Assembly (NCBI RefSeq): GCF_029714305.1
Contig: NZ_CP121647.1
Location: forward strand, 4,422,501-4,486,500
Origin: Bradyrhizobium sp. CB3481
GTDB taxonomy: Bacteria > Pseudomonadota > Alphaproteobacteria > Rhizobiales > Xanthobacteraceae
Direction of reading: 5' to 3'
DNA length: 64,000 bases
Each line of letters begins with the position of its first letter. Position 1 is the stretch's first letter. Under the pieces are notes generated by a model. That model did no database searches, was not told the origin of the DNA, and saw only the letters and a program-made list of their open reading frames with translations. The translations under genes and the position numbers were made by a program. Positions 8,799 through 18,914 of the stretch are shown in pieces.

Positions 8799-9899
8799 TT
8801 ACGGCCGTACGATGATGCCGCCGGTCATCGGAAACGGCACGCCTGTTGTGGCGGGGTAGCTGAGCGGCAGGCCTTTCAGGCCGCGCGCCGCCAGGAATCC
8901 GAAGGCCTGCGCCTCGATGGCATCAGATGCCCAGCCCAGCGTATCCGCCGCGCGGACCGTCGCCGGCGCCAGGCATTCCCTCAGCATCCGCAGCATGGTC
9001 AGGTTGCGTGCGCCGCCGCCGGCCACGATCCAGTTCTTCGGCTCCTTCGGCAATAGCGGCACCACGCGGGCGATCGCGGCAACCGTAAATGCCGTCAGCG
9101 TCGCTGCGCCGTCCTCGGGCGGCATATCGCCGAGCTTCAGTCCCGCAAAATCGTTGCGGTCGAGCGATTTTGGCGGCGGCAGGGCGAAGAACGGCATCTG
9201 CAGCGCGCGGTTGATCCAAGCCGCATCAACCTTGCCCAGCGCCGCCGTGCGGCCCTCGGTGTCGAAGCGCTGGTTCAGGCGGCGGAACATGTGGTCGTCG
9301 AGCAGCGCATTGCCCGGGCCGGTGTCGCAGGCGATCAGCGTGTCGCCGTCGATATAGGTGATGTTGGCGACCCCGCCGATATTGACCACAACGGTCGGCC
9401 CCTCCCAGTCCAGCGATTGGGCGAGCGCGCGGTGGTAGACCGGCACGAACGGCGCGCCCTGCCCGCCGGCCTCGACGTCGGCCGCGCGGAAATCGTACAT
9501 GACGGGAATGTGGATCAGCTTGGCGAGCTTGTTGGCGTCGCCGATCTGCACCGTCAGCTTCTTCTCGGGCCGATGCAGCACGGTCTGGCCGTGAAAGCCG
9601 ACGATATCGATGTCGTCGAAACGCATCCGGTGTTGCGCAGTAAAGGCGGCCACCGCTTCGGCATGCGCCGCCGTGACCACCTGTTCGGCCTCGCGCAGGC
9701 AGCCGGGCCGCGCCGCGCGATCCGGCAGGTCGGCGGCTTCATACAGCGCCTGCCGCAGCAAGCCGCGCTCGGTGTCGGTATAGGGCCGGTAGCCGGACGG
9801 CCCGAGCGCGTTCACCCGGCGGCCGTCGGTCTCGATCAAAGCGACATCGACCCCGTCCAGCGAGGTGCCGCTCATCAGACCTAGTGCCGTCAACATCAT
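8799..9899 (-). CDS. anmK: anhydro-N-acetylmuramic acid kinase
   Basis: A 366-residue kinase of the ASKHA fold. It begins with the signature LGLMSGTSLDGVDVALIE (phosphate-1 region) and contains VVNIGGVANIT, ACDTGPGNALLDD and VAGGGARN, all diagnostic of AnmK. The enzyme hydrates and phosphorylates 1,6-anhydro-MurNAc to MurNAc-6-phosphate during peptidoglycan recycling. This makes it biologically related to the AmpR/beta-lactamase locus nearby, since anhydro-muropeptides are the AmpR signals. Tandem ATGs occur at 9899 and 9896; neither has a strong SD. It is divergent from tyrS, as in many alphaproteobacteria. Confidence 0.95.
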   Translation of the reverse strand: MMLTALGLMSGTSLDGVDVALIETDGRRVNALGPSGYRPYTDTERGLLRQALYEAADLPDRAARPGCLREAEQVVTAAHAEAVAAFTAQHRMRFDDIDIVGFHGQTVLHRPEKKLTVQIGDANKLAKLIHIPVMYDFRAADVEAGGQGAPFVPVYHRALAQSLDWEGPTVVVNIGGVANITYIDGDTLIACDTGPGNALLDDHMFRRLNQRFDTEGRTAALGKVDAAWINRALQMPFFALPPPKSLDRNDFAGLKLGDMPPEDGAATLTAFTVAAIARVVPLLPKEPKNWIVAGGGARNLTMLRMLRECLAPATVRAADTLGWASDAIEAQAFGFLAARGLKGLPLSYPATTGVPFPMTGGIIVRP

Positions 9900-10076
9900 C
9901 GCAATTCGTGCCTTCGCAACGCCCTGCTCGAACCGTCCCGCCGACGACGATCAGCTTGTGCCAAACACGGACATCTTATAATGCCACAGCGCCCGGCCTT
10001 CGGCAGCCTGTTCCGCCATGGTTCCCGCAGACAGTTACAATTACAGTGAAAATAGAATGATCAGAGCAGCCCGCCA

Positions 10077-11330
10077 ATGACCGCATTTAAATCAGATTTC
10101 CTGAACATTTTACAGGAACGCGGCTTCATCCATCAATGTTCCGACTTCGAGGGCCTGGACGCGCTGGCGGCCAAGGGCCAGGCGACCGCCTATGTCGGCT
10201 ACGACTGCACGGCGCCCTCGCTGCATATCGGCAACTACCTCACCATGATGATGCTGCACTGGCTGCAGGAGAGCGGCAACAAGCCGATCACCCTGATGGG
10301 CGGCGGCACCACCATGGTCGGCGACCCCTCCGGCAAGGACGAGACGCGTGCGATCCGCACGGTCGAGGAAATCGAGGCCAACAAGGCCTCGATCCGCGGC
10401 GTGTTTGCGAAGGTGCTGCGGTACGGCGACGGCCCGAGCGATGCGATCATGCTCGACAATGCGGAGTGGCTGACGAAATTGAACTGGATCGAAATGCTGC
10501 GCGATATCGGCCGGCATTTCTCAGTCAACCGCATGCTGACGATGGATTCGGTGCGCCTCCGGCTCGAGCGCGAGCAGGAGATGAGCTTCATCGAGTTCAA
10601 CTACATGGTCTGCCAGGCCTACGACTTCGTCGAACTGGCGAAGCGCTCCGGCTGCCGGCTGCAGATGGGCGGCTCCGACCAATGGGGCAACATCGTCAAT
10701 GGCGTCGATCTCGGCCGCCGCATGGGCACGCCGCAATTGTTCGCGCTAACGACGCCGCTATTGACGACAGCCTCGGGCGCCAAGATGGGCAAGACGGCGC
10801 AGGGCGCGGTATGGCTCAATGCCGACCAGTTCTCGCCCTACGATTTCTGGCAATACTGGCGCAATGTCGAGGACGCCGACGTCATCAAGTTTCTAAAGCT
10901 GTTCACGATCCTGCCGATGAGCGAGATCGCAAAGCTGGCGGCGCTTAAGGGCGGCGAGATCAACGAGGCCAAGAAGGTGCTGGCGACGGAAGCGACCGCG
11001 CTGCTGCACGGCCGCGAGGCCGCCGACACGGCCGCCGAAACCGCACGCCAGACCTTTGAGCAAGGCGCGATCGCCGAGAACCTGCCCACCGTGGAGGTTT
11101 CGCGCGGCGAGCTCGAGGCCGGTGCCGGCGTGGTCGGGCTCTTCGTCAAGGCGGGCCTCGTCGCCTCGAATGGCGAGGCACGTCGCCAGATCAAGGGCGG
11201 CGGCCTGCGCGTCAACGACGTCGCCGTCACCGACGAGAAGATGGTGCTGACGCCGTCCAATCTCACGCCGGAAGGCGTCATCAAACTTTCCATGGGGAAG
11301 AAAAAGCACGTCCTGCTGAGGCCGGCCTGA
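10077..11330 (+). CDS. tyrS: tyrosine--tRNA ligase
   Basis: A 417-residue class I aminoacyl-tRNA synthetase of the TyrRS type. The HIGH-type motif is HIGN (PSLHIGNYL, near residue 47). The KMSKS-type motif is KMGKT (GAKMGKTAQ, near residue 238). The tyrosine pocket motif GGSDQWGNI is present. An S4-like RNA-binding domain ends the protein ([15 protein letters not shown]). It charges tRNA-Tyr in the cytoplasm. Length is normal for bacterial TyrRS. Confidence 0.97.
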   Translation: MTAFKSDFLNILQERGFIHQCSDFEGLDALAAKGQATAYVGYDCTAPSLHIGNYLTMMMLHWLQESGNKPITLMGGGTTMVGDPSGKDETRAIRTVEEIEANKASIRGVFAKVLRYGDGPSDAIMLDNAEWLTKLNWIEMLRDIGRHFSVNRMLTMDSVRLRLEREQEMSFIEFNYMVCQAYDFVELAKRSGCRLQMGGSDQWGNIVNGVDLGRRMGTPQLFALTTPLLTTASGAKMGKTAQGAVWLNADQFSPYDFWQYWRNVEDADVIKFLKLFTILPMSEIAKLAALKGGEINEAKKVLATEATALLHGREAADTAAETARQTFEQGAIAENLPTVEVSRGELEAGAGVVGLFVKAGLVASNGEARRQIKGGGLRVNDVAVTDEKMVLTPSNLTPEGVIKLSMGKKKHVLLRPA

Positions 11331-11374
11331 TCACACCTGCATAGGCGCATTCGCTTTTTGATGCTTGCGGGAAG

Positions 11375-12649
11375 ATGCGGAAACGCGCTCCCTGCATGGC
11401 CATGGACAACAAGACGCCAGAGGAAGACGCCCTCGCCCGGCCGCTCAAGCCGGGACGGGTTGCGCTCAACGTGCTGGCGCTGTGCTTTACCCTGGCGCTG
11501 CTCGGCCGCGGCCTCGGCGAGAGTTTTACAGTTTTCCTGAAACCGGTCGCGGAGAATTTCGGCTGGGACCGCGCGGAAATCGTCTCGGTCTATTCGCTGA
11601 CCTGGCTGGCCGGCGGATTGATGGCACCGGTGGTCGGCCGCCTGTTCGACCGCTACGGTCCCCGCACCGTCTATTCGCTCGGGCTGCTGCTGCTCGGCGG
11701 CGCGTTCCTGATTGCCTCGCGCGCGCAGGCGCTGTGGCAATTGCAGCTCAGCATCGGCCTTTGCGTCGGCATCGGCATTGCCTTCATCGGCAACGTGCCG
11801 AATTCGATCCTGCTCGGCCGCTGGTTCGGCCCGCGCCTGCCGACCGCGATGGCGATCGTCTATTCTGCGACCGGCGCCGGCGTGCTGGTGCTGTTGCCGG
11901 CGTCGCAGCTCCTGATCGATCATGTCGGCTGGCGCGGCGCCCACCAGATTTTCGGCATCATCGCGCTATGTCTGTTGGTGCCGCTGCTCTTGCTGCCGTG
12001 GCGGTTGTTCGCCACCGGCTCGCCGCACATCGCCAGGAAAGCCGATCCCGGTTTCGTCGACGGCGGCTGGACGCTTGGCAGCGCGATGCGCCATCACGCC
12101 TTCTGGGCGCTGTTCTCGACCTTCTTCTTCACCGCCGTCGGCATGTACGCGATCTCGGCGCAGATCGTCGCCTATCTGATCGACGCCGGCTTTCCTCCGC
12201 TGCAGGCCGCGACCGCCTGGGGCTTTTCCGGCGTCGTGCTATTGTTCGGCATGCTCGGCGTGACCCAGCTCGATACGATGATCGGGCGCCGGCCATCGGT
12301 GCTGCTTAGCTACGCCATCTCGATCGTTGGAATCATCCTGCTCTGGCTGCTGCAGTTCCATCCGAACTTCTGGCTGCTCGCCGCGTTCGTCGTCACCTTC
12401 GGCAGCATGATCGGCTCGCGCGGACCACTGATCACGGCAACCGCGATGAAGATCTTTCGCGGCGAGCGCGTCGGCACCATCTACGGCACGATCTCGATCG
12501 GCAGCGGTCTCGGCTCCGGCCTAGGGGCCTGGGCCGGCGGCCTGATCCACGATTGGACCCACAGCTACAACCCCGTCATCGCATTCGCGCTGGTGGCGGT
12601 GATACTGGGGATGATCCCGTTCCTGATCGTGCCGGCGCTGCGGCGGTAA
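11375..12649 (+). CDS. MFS transporter
   Basis: A 424-residue major facilitator with about twelve hydrophobic helices and a loop 2-3 signature GRLFDRYGPRTVY near residues 87-99. It resembles the monocarboxylate/oxalate-formate antiporter branch, but substrate cannot be told from sequence. The start is uncertain: ATGs at 11375, 11396 and 11402 are in frame and none has a clear SD. It lies 44 bases after tyrS and ends one base before the convergent ampR gene. No dedicated regulator is visible. Confidence 0.85.
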   Translation: MRKRAPCMAMDNKTPEEDALARPLKPGRVALNVLALCFTLALLGRGLGESFTVFLKPVAENFGWDRAEIVSVYSLTWLAGGLMAPVVGRLFDRYGPRTVYSLGLLLLGGAFLIASRAQALWQLQLSIGLCVGIGIAFIGNVPNSILLGRWFGPRLPTAMAIVYSATGAGVLVLLPASQLLIDHVGWRGAHQIFGIIALCLLVPLLLLPWRLFATGSPHIARKADPGFVDGGWTLGSAMRHHAFWALFSTFFFTAVGMYAISAQIVAYLIDAGFPPLQAATAWGFSGVVLLFGMLGVTQLDTMIGRRPSVLLSYAISIVGIILLWLLQFHPNFWLLAAFVVTFGSMIGSRGPLITATAMKIFRGERVGTIYGTISIGSGLGSGLGAWAGGLIHDWTHSYNPVIAFALVAVILGMIPFLIVPALRR

Positions 12650-12650
12650 C

Positions 12651-13565
12651 TTACGTTTCGCCCTTGCCGCTCGGACTTCCCTTCTGTGCTGCGATCGTTT
12701 CAAGCAACCAGTTCTTGAAGGAGAGCATCGCTGCTGACGGTTGCCGGGAATGCAGCGACGTAATCCAGTAATCGCCGAGCGCGACTTCGATCTTGAACGG
12801 ACGCACCAGCCGGCGCTCACGGATCTCGTCCTGAAATAGCGCCGCCGGCAACAACGCAACGCCAAAACCGCGCGCCGCCACGCTGGCGATCGTGACGGAT
12901 GAATCGAACACCATGCCCTTGAGCACCGGGCTCTGCAGTCCCGCCGCCGCAAACCATCGCGGCCATTCGTCCTGGCGATAGGAACGCAGCAGCACCTCGC
13001 GCTTGAGATCGGCCGGCCGGCTCAGCCGGCGCGCCAGCGCGGGCGCGCAGAAGGCGGAAAAAGGCGCGCCCATCAGGTGCGTCGCCTCGGTGCCGTGCCA
13101 GAGGCCGTCGCCGAACCTGATGGCGTAATCGAGCCCTTCGCCAGCAATGTCGATCCGGTTGTTGTTGGTGAACAGGCGTAGATCGATCCGCGGATGGGCC
13201 TTCCGGAAGGCCTCGAGCCGCGGCAGCAGCCATCCCGAAGCAAAAGTGCCGACCACGCCGACCGAGATGACGTCCTGGTAGCGACCGTCTTCAAAACGGT
13301 TGAGCGTTTCGCTGAGCCGGCCGAACGCCTCGACAATGCTCGGCAGCAGCAATTGTCCTTCATCGGTGAGCGCGACGCCGCGGGGCAGCCGGCGAAACAA
13401 TTGCACGCCGAGCCGGTCTTCCAGGCCTTTCACGTGCTGGCTGACCGCCGCCTGCGTGACGCGAAGTTCGAGGCCAGCGCGGGTGAAGCTGAGATGGCGC
13501 GCCGTCGCCTCGAAGGCCCGCAGCGCATTGAGCGGAAGGTGCGAAAGCTTCATCGGGCGCCGCAT
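12651..13565 (-). CDS. ampR: AmpR-type LysR regulator of beta-lactamase
   Basis: A 304-residue LysR-family regulator. The N-terminal HTH begins HLPLNALRAFEATARHLSFT, the characteristic AmpR start, followed by VTQAAVSQHVK. The effector domain keeps AmpR blocks such as VGTFASGWLLPRL, GLDYAIRFG, WHGTEAT, LRSYRQDEWP and FDSSVT. AmpR represses or activates a divergent beta-lactamase according to UDP-MurNAc-pentapeptide versus anhydro-muropeptide levels. Here it is divergent from the class A beta-lactamase at 13667, which fits. The ATG at 13565 is used; a second ATG at 13553 is possible but has no SD. Confidence 0.9.
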   Translation of the reverse strand: MRRPMKLSHLPLNALRAFEATARHLSFTRAGLELRVTQAAVSQHVKGLEDRLGVQLFRRLPRGVALTDEGQLLLPSIVEAFGRLSETLNRFEDGRYQDVISVGVVGTFASGWLLPRLEAFRKAHPRIDLRLFTNNNRIDIAGEGLDYAIRFGDGLWHGTEATHLMGAPFSAFCAPALARRLSRPADLKREVLLRSYRQDEWPRWFAAAGLQSPVLKGMVFDSSVTIASVAARGFGVALLPAALFQDEIRERRLVRPFKIEVALGDYWITSLHSRQPSAAMLSFKNWLLETIAAQKGSPSGKGET

Positions 13566-13666
13566 GATCTGACCCTAGTTTTTCTTATGCCTGCCCGCAG
13601 AACTGATCGTTTGTCAAGACTGCGGCGCGTCGGCATTTTCCCACCACCGCACGAAGGAGATTCACA
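13566..13666. promoter_or_regulatory. ampR-bla divergent control region
   Basis: 101 bases separate ampR from the beta-lactamase, the usual size for an AmpR-controlled intergenic region. A TCT-N13-AGA stretch at about 13582-13600 is a loose candidate LysR-type site. The SD of the beta-lactamase is AAGGAGA at 13653-13659, serving a GTG start. The exact operator cannot be fixed by eye. Confidence 0.45.
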
Positions 13667-14560
13667 GTGATCAGCAGAAGACAGTTCCAGTTGGGACTTG
13701 GCACGGCATTGATAGCGACGGCTTTGACCATCCGGCCAAGAGCGATGCGCGCATCGATCGCCGATCAACAGTTCATCGATGAGATCAAGCGCCTGGAGCG
13801 CGAAAGCGGCGGCCGGCTCGGCGTCTGCATCCTCGATTCCGCGACGGGTACCCGTCATGTCCACCGGGGCGATGAGCGCTTTCCGATGTGCAGCACGTTC
13901 AAGGCCCTCGCAGCCGCGGCGATCCTGGCGCGGGTGGATTCCGGCAGCGAGCAGTTGACGCGGCGTATCACCTACGACCCGTCTGCACTCGTCACCTACT
14001 CACCCGTAACTGAAAAGCACCTGAGCGACGGCATGACGGTCGCGGAGATCTGCGAAGCGGCGGTAACGCTGAGTGACAATACGGCTGCTAATCTCTTGCT
14101 CGCGGCCCTTGGCGGTCCTTCGGGATTGACGACCTTCATACGGAGCCTCGGTGATCAACTCACGCGCCTGGACCGGAATGAGCCCTCGCTCAACGAAGCC
14201 TTGCCCGATGATCCGCGCGATACGACGACGCCGAATGCGATGGCCTCGACTTTGCAAACCCTCATTCTCGGAACCAAGGCGCTATCGGCCCAATCGCGTG
14301 ATCAGCTGACGGCGTGGTTGATCGCCAACAAAACTGGCGACACGCGGCTACGTGCCGGCTTTGCGAAGGACTGGCGTATCGGCGACAAGACCGGCACCGG
14401 CGCCCGTGGTACCAACAACGACGTTGCCGTGGTCTGGCCGCCCAACAAGGCACCCGTCGTGATCACTGCCTATTTGACGGGAGCCACCGTTTCATCCGCC
14501 CAGCAGAATGCCGCTATCGCGTCGGTCGCGCGGGCGGTGTCGACGATGCTGTCCGGGTAG
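13667..14560 (+). CDS. class A beta-lactamase
   Basis: A 297-residue serine beta-lactamase with all class A elements: S-T-F-K (CSTFKALA, near residue 72), SDN (LSDNTAAN), the omega-loop Glu in NEPSLNEAL, and KTG (GDKTGTGARG). The N-terminus MISRRQFQLGLG is a twin-arginine export signal, so it is probably folded before export to the periplasm. It opens penicillins and some cephalosporins; spectrum cannot be judged. The start is GTG with AAGGAGA eight bases before it. It is divergent from ampR and followed after seven bases by a small exported protein gene. Confidence 0.93.
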   Translation: MISRRQFQLGLGTALIATALTIRPRAMRASIADQQFIDEIKRLERESGGRLGVCILDSATGTRHVHRGDERFPMCSTFKALAAAAILARVDSGSEQLTRRITYDPSALVTYSPVTEKHLSDGMTVAEICEAAVTLSDNTAANLLLAALGGPSGLTTFIRSLGDQLTRLDRNEPSLNEALPDDPRDTTTPNAMASTLQTLILGTKALSAQSRDQLTAWLIANKTGDTRLRAGFAKDWRIGDKTGTGARGTNNDVAVVWPPNKAPVVITAYLTGATVSSAQQNAAIASVARAVSTMLSG

Positions 14561-14567
14561 GTGCGGC

Positions 14568-14984
14568 ATGCAGCCCGCTACGACCGGCTCGTTTGCAGCA
14601 GCCATTTGCCTGTGCCTCGCGGCGCCCGCTCCATCAATCGCATCAGACGATCCATTCGCCGGCAGGCCTGCATTTTCCGAAGCCGAACAGCCTGTGCAGA
14701 CGCCAGCCGAATGCAGCGATGTCAGGCGGATGGCGGATGGCCTTCCTGAGCCCGGCTACCGGATCGATCTCGCGGTGGCCGGCAGCCTCACGGCGGTGCA
14801 GACAGATAGCGTGTTGTGGTATCTCGTAATGTGCTCGTCGCCGGATATCAGGATCATGTGCGTGACTTACGAGTCCAACGGCATGGCGGTCGGCGACCGG
14901 GTCATCGTCAAGGGCGGCTATCGACGGCTCGACGCCAACCATGTCCAGCTGGATCCCTGCCTCGCCAACAGACCGGAGCAGTGA
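14568..14984 (+). CDS. small exported protein downstream of beta-lactamase
   Basis: A 138-residue protein I cannot assign to a family. A signal peptide runs to about residue 25 (PSIAS). The rest has four cysteines and a C-terminal part (GDRVIVKGGYRRLDANHVQLDPC) whose beta pattern is like an OB fold. The ATG at 14568 is seven bases after the beta-lactamase stop, so both should be on one AmpR-controlled message. Function is unknown; a periplasmic partner or an unrelated passenger are both possible. Confidence 0.65.
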   Translation: MQPATTGSFAAAICLCLAAPAPSIASDDPFAGRPAFSEAEQPVQTPAECSDVRRMADGLPEPGYRIDLAVAGSLTAVQTDSVLWYLVMCSSPDIRIMCVTYESNGMAVGDRVIVKGGYRRLDANHVQLDPCLANRPEQ

Positions 14985-15035
14985 CCGCTGATGCCACGGC
15001 CTGGTCACCCCCTGTCAGGATCGCACGGGACCCAA

Positions 15036-18000
15036 CTAATTGTTCGGCGGAAGCTCGGCCGGGTTGTTGTTCTGCTTGCCGGTGTTGAATTCCATAATCT
15101 TCCGCGTCACGCCCGGAAAGATCGCCGAAATCGGATTGACCCGCAGCACTGGCTGGCTTGGTGTGCCCACCACCTCATAGGTCACGCCGATCAAACCCTC
15201 GTTGTTGCCGTTGCCGAGGAGCAGCCCGACGACCGGAATCTGGCCGAACATGTTGTTCAATCCGTACATCGGAACGAAGGTGCCGCTCATGCGAACCTGA
15301 TTGGCGACCGTATCGATGCTGCCTTCAATGGTCGCGCCAATCATCGGTCCCTTCACGACACCATCGCGGATCGATAGCTGTCCGTTCTGCCGGGTGAACT
15401 CGGCGCGCAGTGCCGAGAAGGAGACGCCGCTCTGAGTGCCGGTGGAATTGCCCGCCGCAACACGGTCGAGTGAAGCTTCACCCCTGATGGAGAAGCTGCG
15501 CACATTGATCAGACCTTCCTTGGCGCTGGGTTCGACCGTCGGTGGCTCCAAGTAGAGTTCGAGCTGTCCGCCAACCACCTTGGAGTACATGTCCGTGAAC
15601 CGGAAGAATGCGCCGGCGTCGTTGGTCTGCAGCGCAATGATGTCCCGGCCCTGCCCCTGCCCACGAAGACGCAAATCCGCCGTCACAGGCGTGGCGTCGC
15701 GCCCGAGCTTGCCGGAAAGCGAGAAATTTCTGACGATACCATTGCGGCGAGAGAACTTGCTGTCGACGCTGCGCAGCGCCTCGCCACTGAAGCCAGCGAC
15801 TGCACCGAGCTTGACGTCGATGTCGAGATCGATGTTCCTCGACTTGCTCTTGGGGTCGTCCCTGCCTGAGATTGCCGATTTGAGGAAGCCGCGGCCGTCG
15901 AAGACGTCGCCGCGCATCGTAACCTTGACAACACCATCAGCGCCGCGCTCGGCTTTCAAGGTGGTCCTGTCGCCGTCCGACGGCGAATAGACCGGGAAGT
16001 TCGCCATCATCAGGTCGCCGTTCTGGTCGACCTCGAGCGACCCCTTGATCGACGCGCCGCCGCCTTCCACCACGATGTCCTGGAACAGCGTCGACTGCTC
16101 CTTCTTCACGACGTTGAACGTCGCCTTGCCGGACTTTCCGGGCACCTTGACCCAGCCCGGCAGGATGTTGTCGAGCCGCAGCGAGGTCAGGTCCGCCTCG
16201 ATGCCGACGCGGCTGTCATTCTCGCCGATCTTGCCGACCACCTTGATCGGAATCGAGCCGCTCACGGCAGACCCGAGATCGATCCCGAGGCGTGCGCGGC
16301 TGGCATCATCCAGCGTCGCCTGCAAGCGGATATCGGCGTCGCCTTCATTCGGCTTGCGATAGTCGAGCGAAGCCGGCTGCCCGTTGATCTTGACGTCGCC
16401 CTTGACCTGGTAGCCGGCATTGTTGGCCAGCACCTTCAGCGCGTTGGCCTCCAGTTTCTGGTTCATCACCAGCTTGTCGGCGGCAAATCCGCTGAGGTCG
16501 CCGATCACCGTATAGGTGGTATCGGCCTTGGTCATCGAGCCCTTGACCGGCATGCCGAGCGTGATGGTGGCGGCGACCGTCCCCTTGCTGGCGTTCGGAT
16601 CGACCAGCGTGCCCGAGAGATCGCTGATGCGGTCGGAGGCCAGAATCTCGGCGGCTGCCGGCACCGGACAATCCACCCTGAACCTGACCTTCGACGGCGA
16701 CGGCTTCGGTGCCATATCCGGCACCTCGAAGCTGAAATCTGAAATGTTGATCTTGCGGCCGGCGGGCGTGTCGGCAATGCCCTGCCCGATCGTCACCGTG
16801 GCGGTGCGCCCGGTCACACGCGCTTTCAAATCCGCATCACGGACGGCGGGCATGCCGTCGACCGGGCGAACCGTGACGCCCGACGCAACGATATTGACGG
16901 CGAGGCCATCATCCGGAATTGGCGGTCCCTTGCGCGGCAGGTTGCGCACCGGCGAATTGACGCCGACCTCGATACGCTGAAGCGTACCCTTCTCGATCCG
17001 CTCGATCACCCATTCGCGCACTTCGGGCACGATCAGGATCGGCCAGATCCGCTTCAGCGCCGAAGCCGACATCGGCGTGCCCGCGAAGCCGAGCTGGAGG
17101 CGCGCCTCGTTCGCATAATCGATGCTGCCGGTTCCGGCGATGCCGATCTCGCCGTTGCTGATGTCGGCCTGGGTCAACGTCACGCGCTTGCGGTCGGTGT
17201 CGAACTTCATCCCGATCGCGATGCGATTGAAGATCAGCGGCGGTTCGTTGTCGGTGCCGGCCAGGAGAATCGTGCCGCCGCTCAGGCCGGCTTGCCACTC
17301 GGTGGTGGCGCCGTTCGGCGGCTCGAGATGGCCGAGCAGCGTGATCCGGTTCGCGCCGGAAACGACCTTGAAGGGCGCAACCAGCACACGCCGTCCGGCA
17401 TCCCATTCGACGCTCATTTCCGCCGAATCGATCGGCATCGGATAATCAGGCGTATCGCTGTCGATGAGGTGCCCGGCACCCGCCGTGACCTTGCCGCGCA
17501 AATAGGTCGGCACGCCGTCGCGGCCCAGCTCGCCTTTCAGCTCGCCGGAGAGCGGCAGCTCCGCGCTGTAGGTGAGATCCTTGACGCGCATCGCGAGCAG
17601 GATGTTGGCGGCCGGCACCTTGTCGGCGCGCAGATCAACCGAGCGCACGCCGTTCTGCGGCGGCCCGACCACGATCTTGAGCGACCACGGGCGCGCGCCC
17701 TCCTCGCCAAGGCTCACCGCGACACCGCCGCCGCTCGGCCGGCGCATGCTGAGACTGATGTTGTCAAACGTCCATTTGTTGCCGCGCTGCTGGTCGTCGA
17801 CGACGAGATTGCCGTTCTTGAGGCCGATCTCGTTCAGATTCTGCCCGTCTAGGCCGGTCAGGCTGAGGCTGTCGAGCCAGTCGAGGCCCGCCAGCAACCC
17901 GCTCTGCGCCGTATCCGGCGCTGTCGCCGCCGCGCCGGGCGCCGGCAGTTGGCGCGGGAAGGTCGGCGCCAGGCCGGCATCGCGCTTGGAGGCAACGCCG

Positions 18001-18617
18001 GTTGCCAAGGGTTTGGCCGTATCGCCGGTGGACACTGTCACCTGACCATCCGGTGTAATGCGCACCGAGAGTTCGGCATCGACAAGATTGAGGCTTTCGG
18101 CGCGCAGCCGGCCCATCAACAGCGCCGTGCCCGACAGCTTCACCTCGGCCTTCGGCGCCGTCGCAACGACAACCTGGTCGCGGTCGCGCACCACGATGTC
18201 ACGGATGCGCACCGCAATCCGGATTCGCCCGGCGCGCTCGATCTGCGTGCCGCCGACTGCAACCGTATTGCCGTGGCCGATATTTTCCTCGATCGCGGCC
18301 GCCAGCCAGGGCGTCGCCACATCGAGATTGATGGGGCCGGCGCCGAGCCGCCACCACAGGCCGCCAAAGCAGCCGGCGAAGATCACCACCAGCACGGCGA
18401 TCACGATCGCGACGCGCTTGACCCAGCGCTCGCCGCTCAGCCAGAGCTGCAGCGCCGAGAAGCGGTCACCGACGCGGTGCAATTTGGAATCGGAGCGCGA
18501 CAGCAGCCGCCGCGCACGATGGCCCGCCGCCTCTTCCTGCTCCCAGCCCGCCGTGTCATCCCATTGCTGGGCCTCGGCACGCGGATTCGACCCGTTTGGC
18601 GAAGTATTCCTAGCCAT
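15036..18617 (-). CDS. large AsmA/YhdP-like inner-membrane protein
   Basis: A 1193-residue protein with one N-terminal membrane anchor (about 69-89) and a very long periplasmic part rich in beta structure. It belongs to the AsmA-like/DUF3971 group, related to YhdP and thought to form long grooves moving phospholipids between membranes. The C-terminal AsmA_2-type region (NGQLSIRDGVVKGPMIGATIEGSID) and the ending GNNEGLIGVTYEVVGTP are typical. The frame stays open 134 codons upstream, but that part is compositionally odd. The ATG at 18617 follows GAGAGG and starts the family-like sequence. It is divergent from the peroxiredoxin gene. Confidence 0.85.
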   Translation of the reverse strand: MARNTSPNGSNPRAEAQQWDDTAGWEQEEAAGHRARRLLSRSDSKLHRVGDRFSALQLWLSGERWVKRVAIVIAVLVVIFAGCFGGLWWRLGAGPINLDVATPWLAAAIEENIGHGNTVAVGGTQIERAGRIRIAVRIRDIVVRDRDQVVVATAPKAEVKLSGTALLMGRLRAESLNLVDAELSVRITPDGQVTVSTGDTAKPLATGVASKRDAGLAPTFPRQLPAPGAAATAPDTAQSGLLAGLDWLDSLSLTGLDGQNLNEIGLKNGNLVVDDQQRGNKWTFDNISLSMRRPSGGGVAVSLGEEGARPWSLKIVVGPPQNGVRSVDLRADKVPAANILLAMRVKDLTYSAELPLSGELKGELGRDGVPTYLRGKVTAGAGHLIDSDTPDYPMPIDSAEMSVEWDAGRRVLVAPFKVVSGANRITLLGHLEPPNGATTEWQAGLSGGTILLAGTDNEPPLIFNRIAIGMKFDTDRKRVTLTQADISNGEIGIAGTGSIDYANEARLQLGFAGTPMSASALKRIWPILIVPEVREWVIERIEKGTLQRIEVGVNSPVRNLPRKGPPIPDDGLAVNIVASGVTVRPVDGMPAVRDADLKARVTGRTATVTIGQGIADTPAGRKINISDFSFEVPDMAPKPSPSKVRFRVDCPVPAAAEILASDRISDLSGTLVDPNASKGTVAATITLGMPVKGSMTKADTTYTVIGDLSGFAADKLVMNQKLEANALKVLANNAGYQVKGDVKINGQPASLDYRKPNEGDADIRLQATLDDASRARLGIDLGSAVSGSIPIKVVGKIGENDSRVGIEADLTSLRLDNILPGWVKVPGKSGKATFNVVKKEQSTLFQDIVVEGGGASIKGSLEVDQNGDLMMANFPVYSPSDGDRTTLKAERGADGVVKVTMRGDVFDGRGFLKSAISGRDDPKSKSRNIDLDIDVKLGAVAGFSGEALRSVDSKFSRRNGIVRNFSLSGKLGRDATPVTADLRLRGQGQGRDIIALQTNDAGAFFRFTDMYSKVVGGQLELYLEPPTVEPSAKEGLINVRSFSIRGEASLDRVAAGNSTGTQSGVSFSALRAEFTRQNGQLSIRDGVVKGPMIGATIEGSIDTVANQVRMSGTFVPMYGLNNMFGQIPVVGLLLGNGNNEGLIGVTYEVVGTPSQPVLRVNPISAIFPGVTRKIMEFNTGKQNNNPAELPPNN

Positions 18618-18914
18618 TGCCTCTCGGTGCCGGCGCTGAGGTTGATCGCCGCCAAGGGCGCGCCCATCGATTCGTATCGAGCGCTCCTGTGCCGGCATCG
18701 CTGCCAATCCTCGATTATTACTGTTACTCGTGGTCGGGCCCAAGGACTGATTAGGCGGCCCCATCGACGAGCGGACGGGTGTAGCGTCGAATTCCTTGGT
18801 ACCATACTCCGGGGTCATCAAACGTGCCCGGCAGCCGGAGCGAATCCGGCGGTCAAAGGCGAGACCCGCAATACCCCAATGGTTGATCTGCGGAAAGCGA
18901 CGAAAGGAAGGCGT

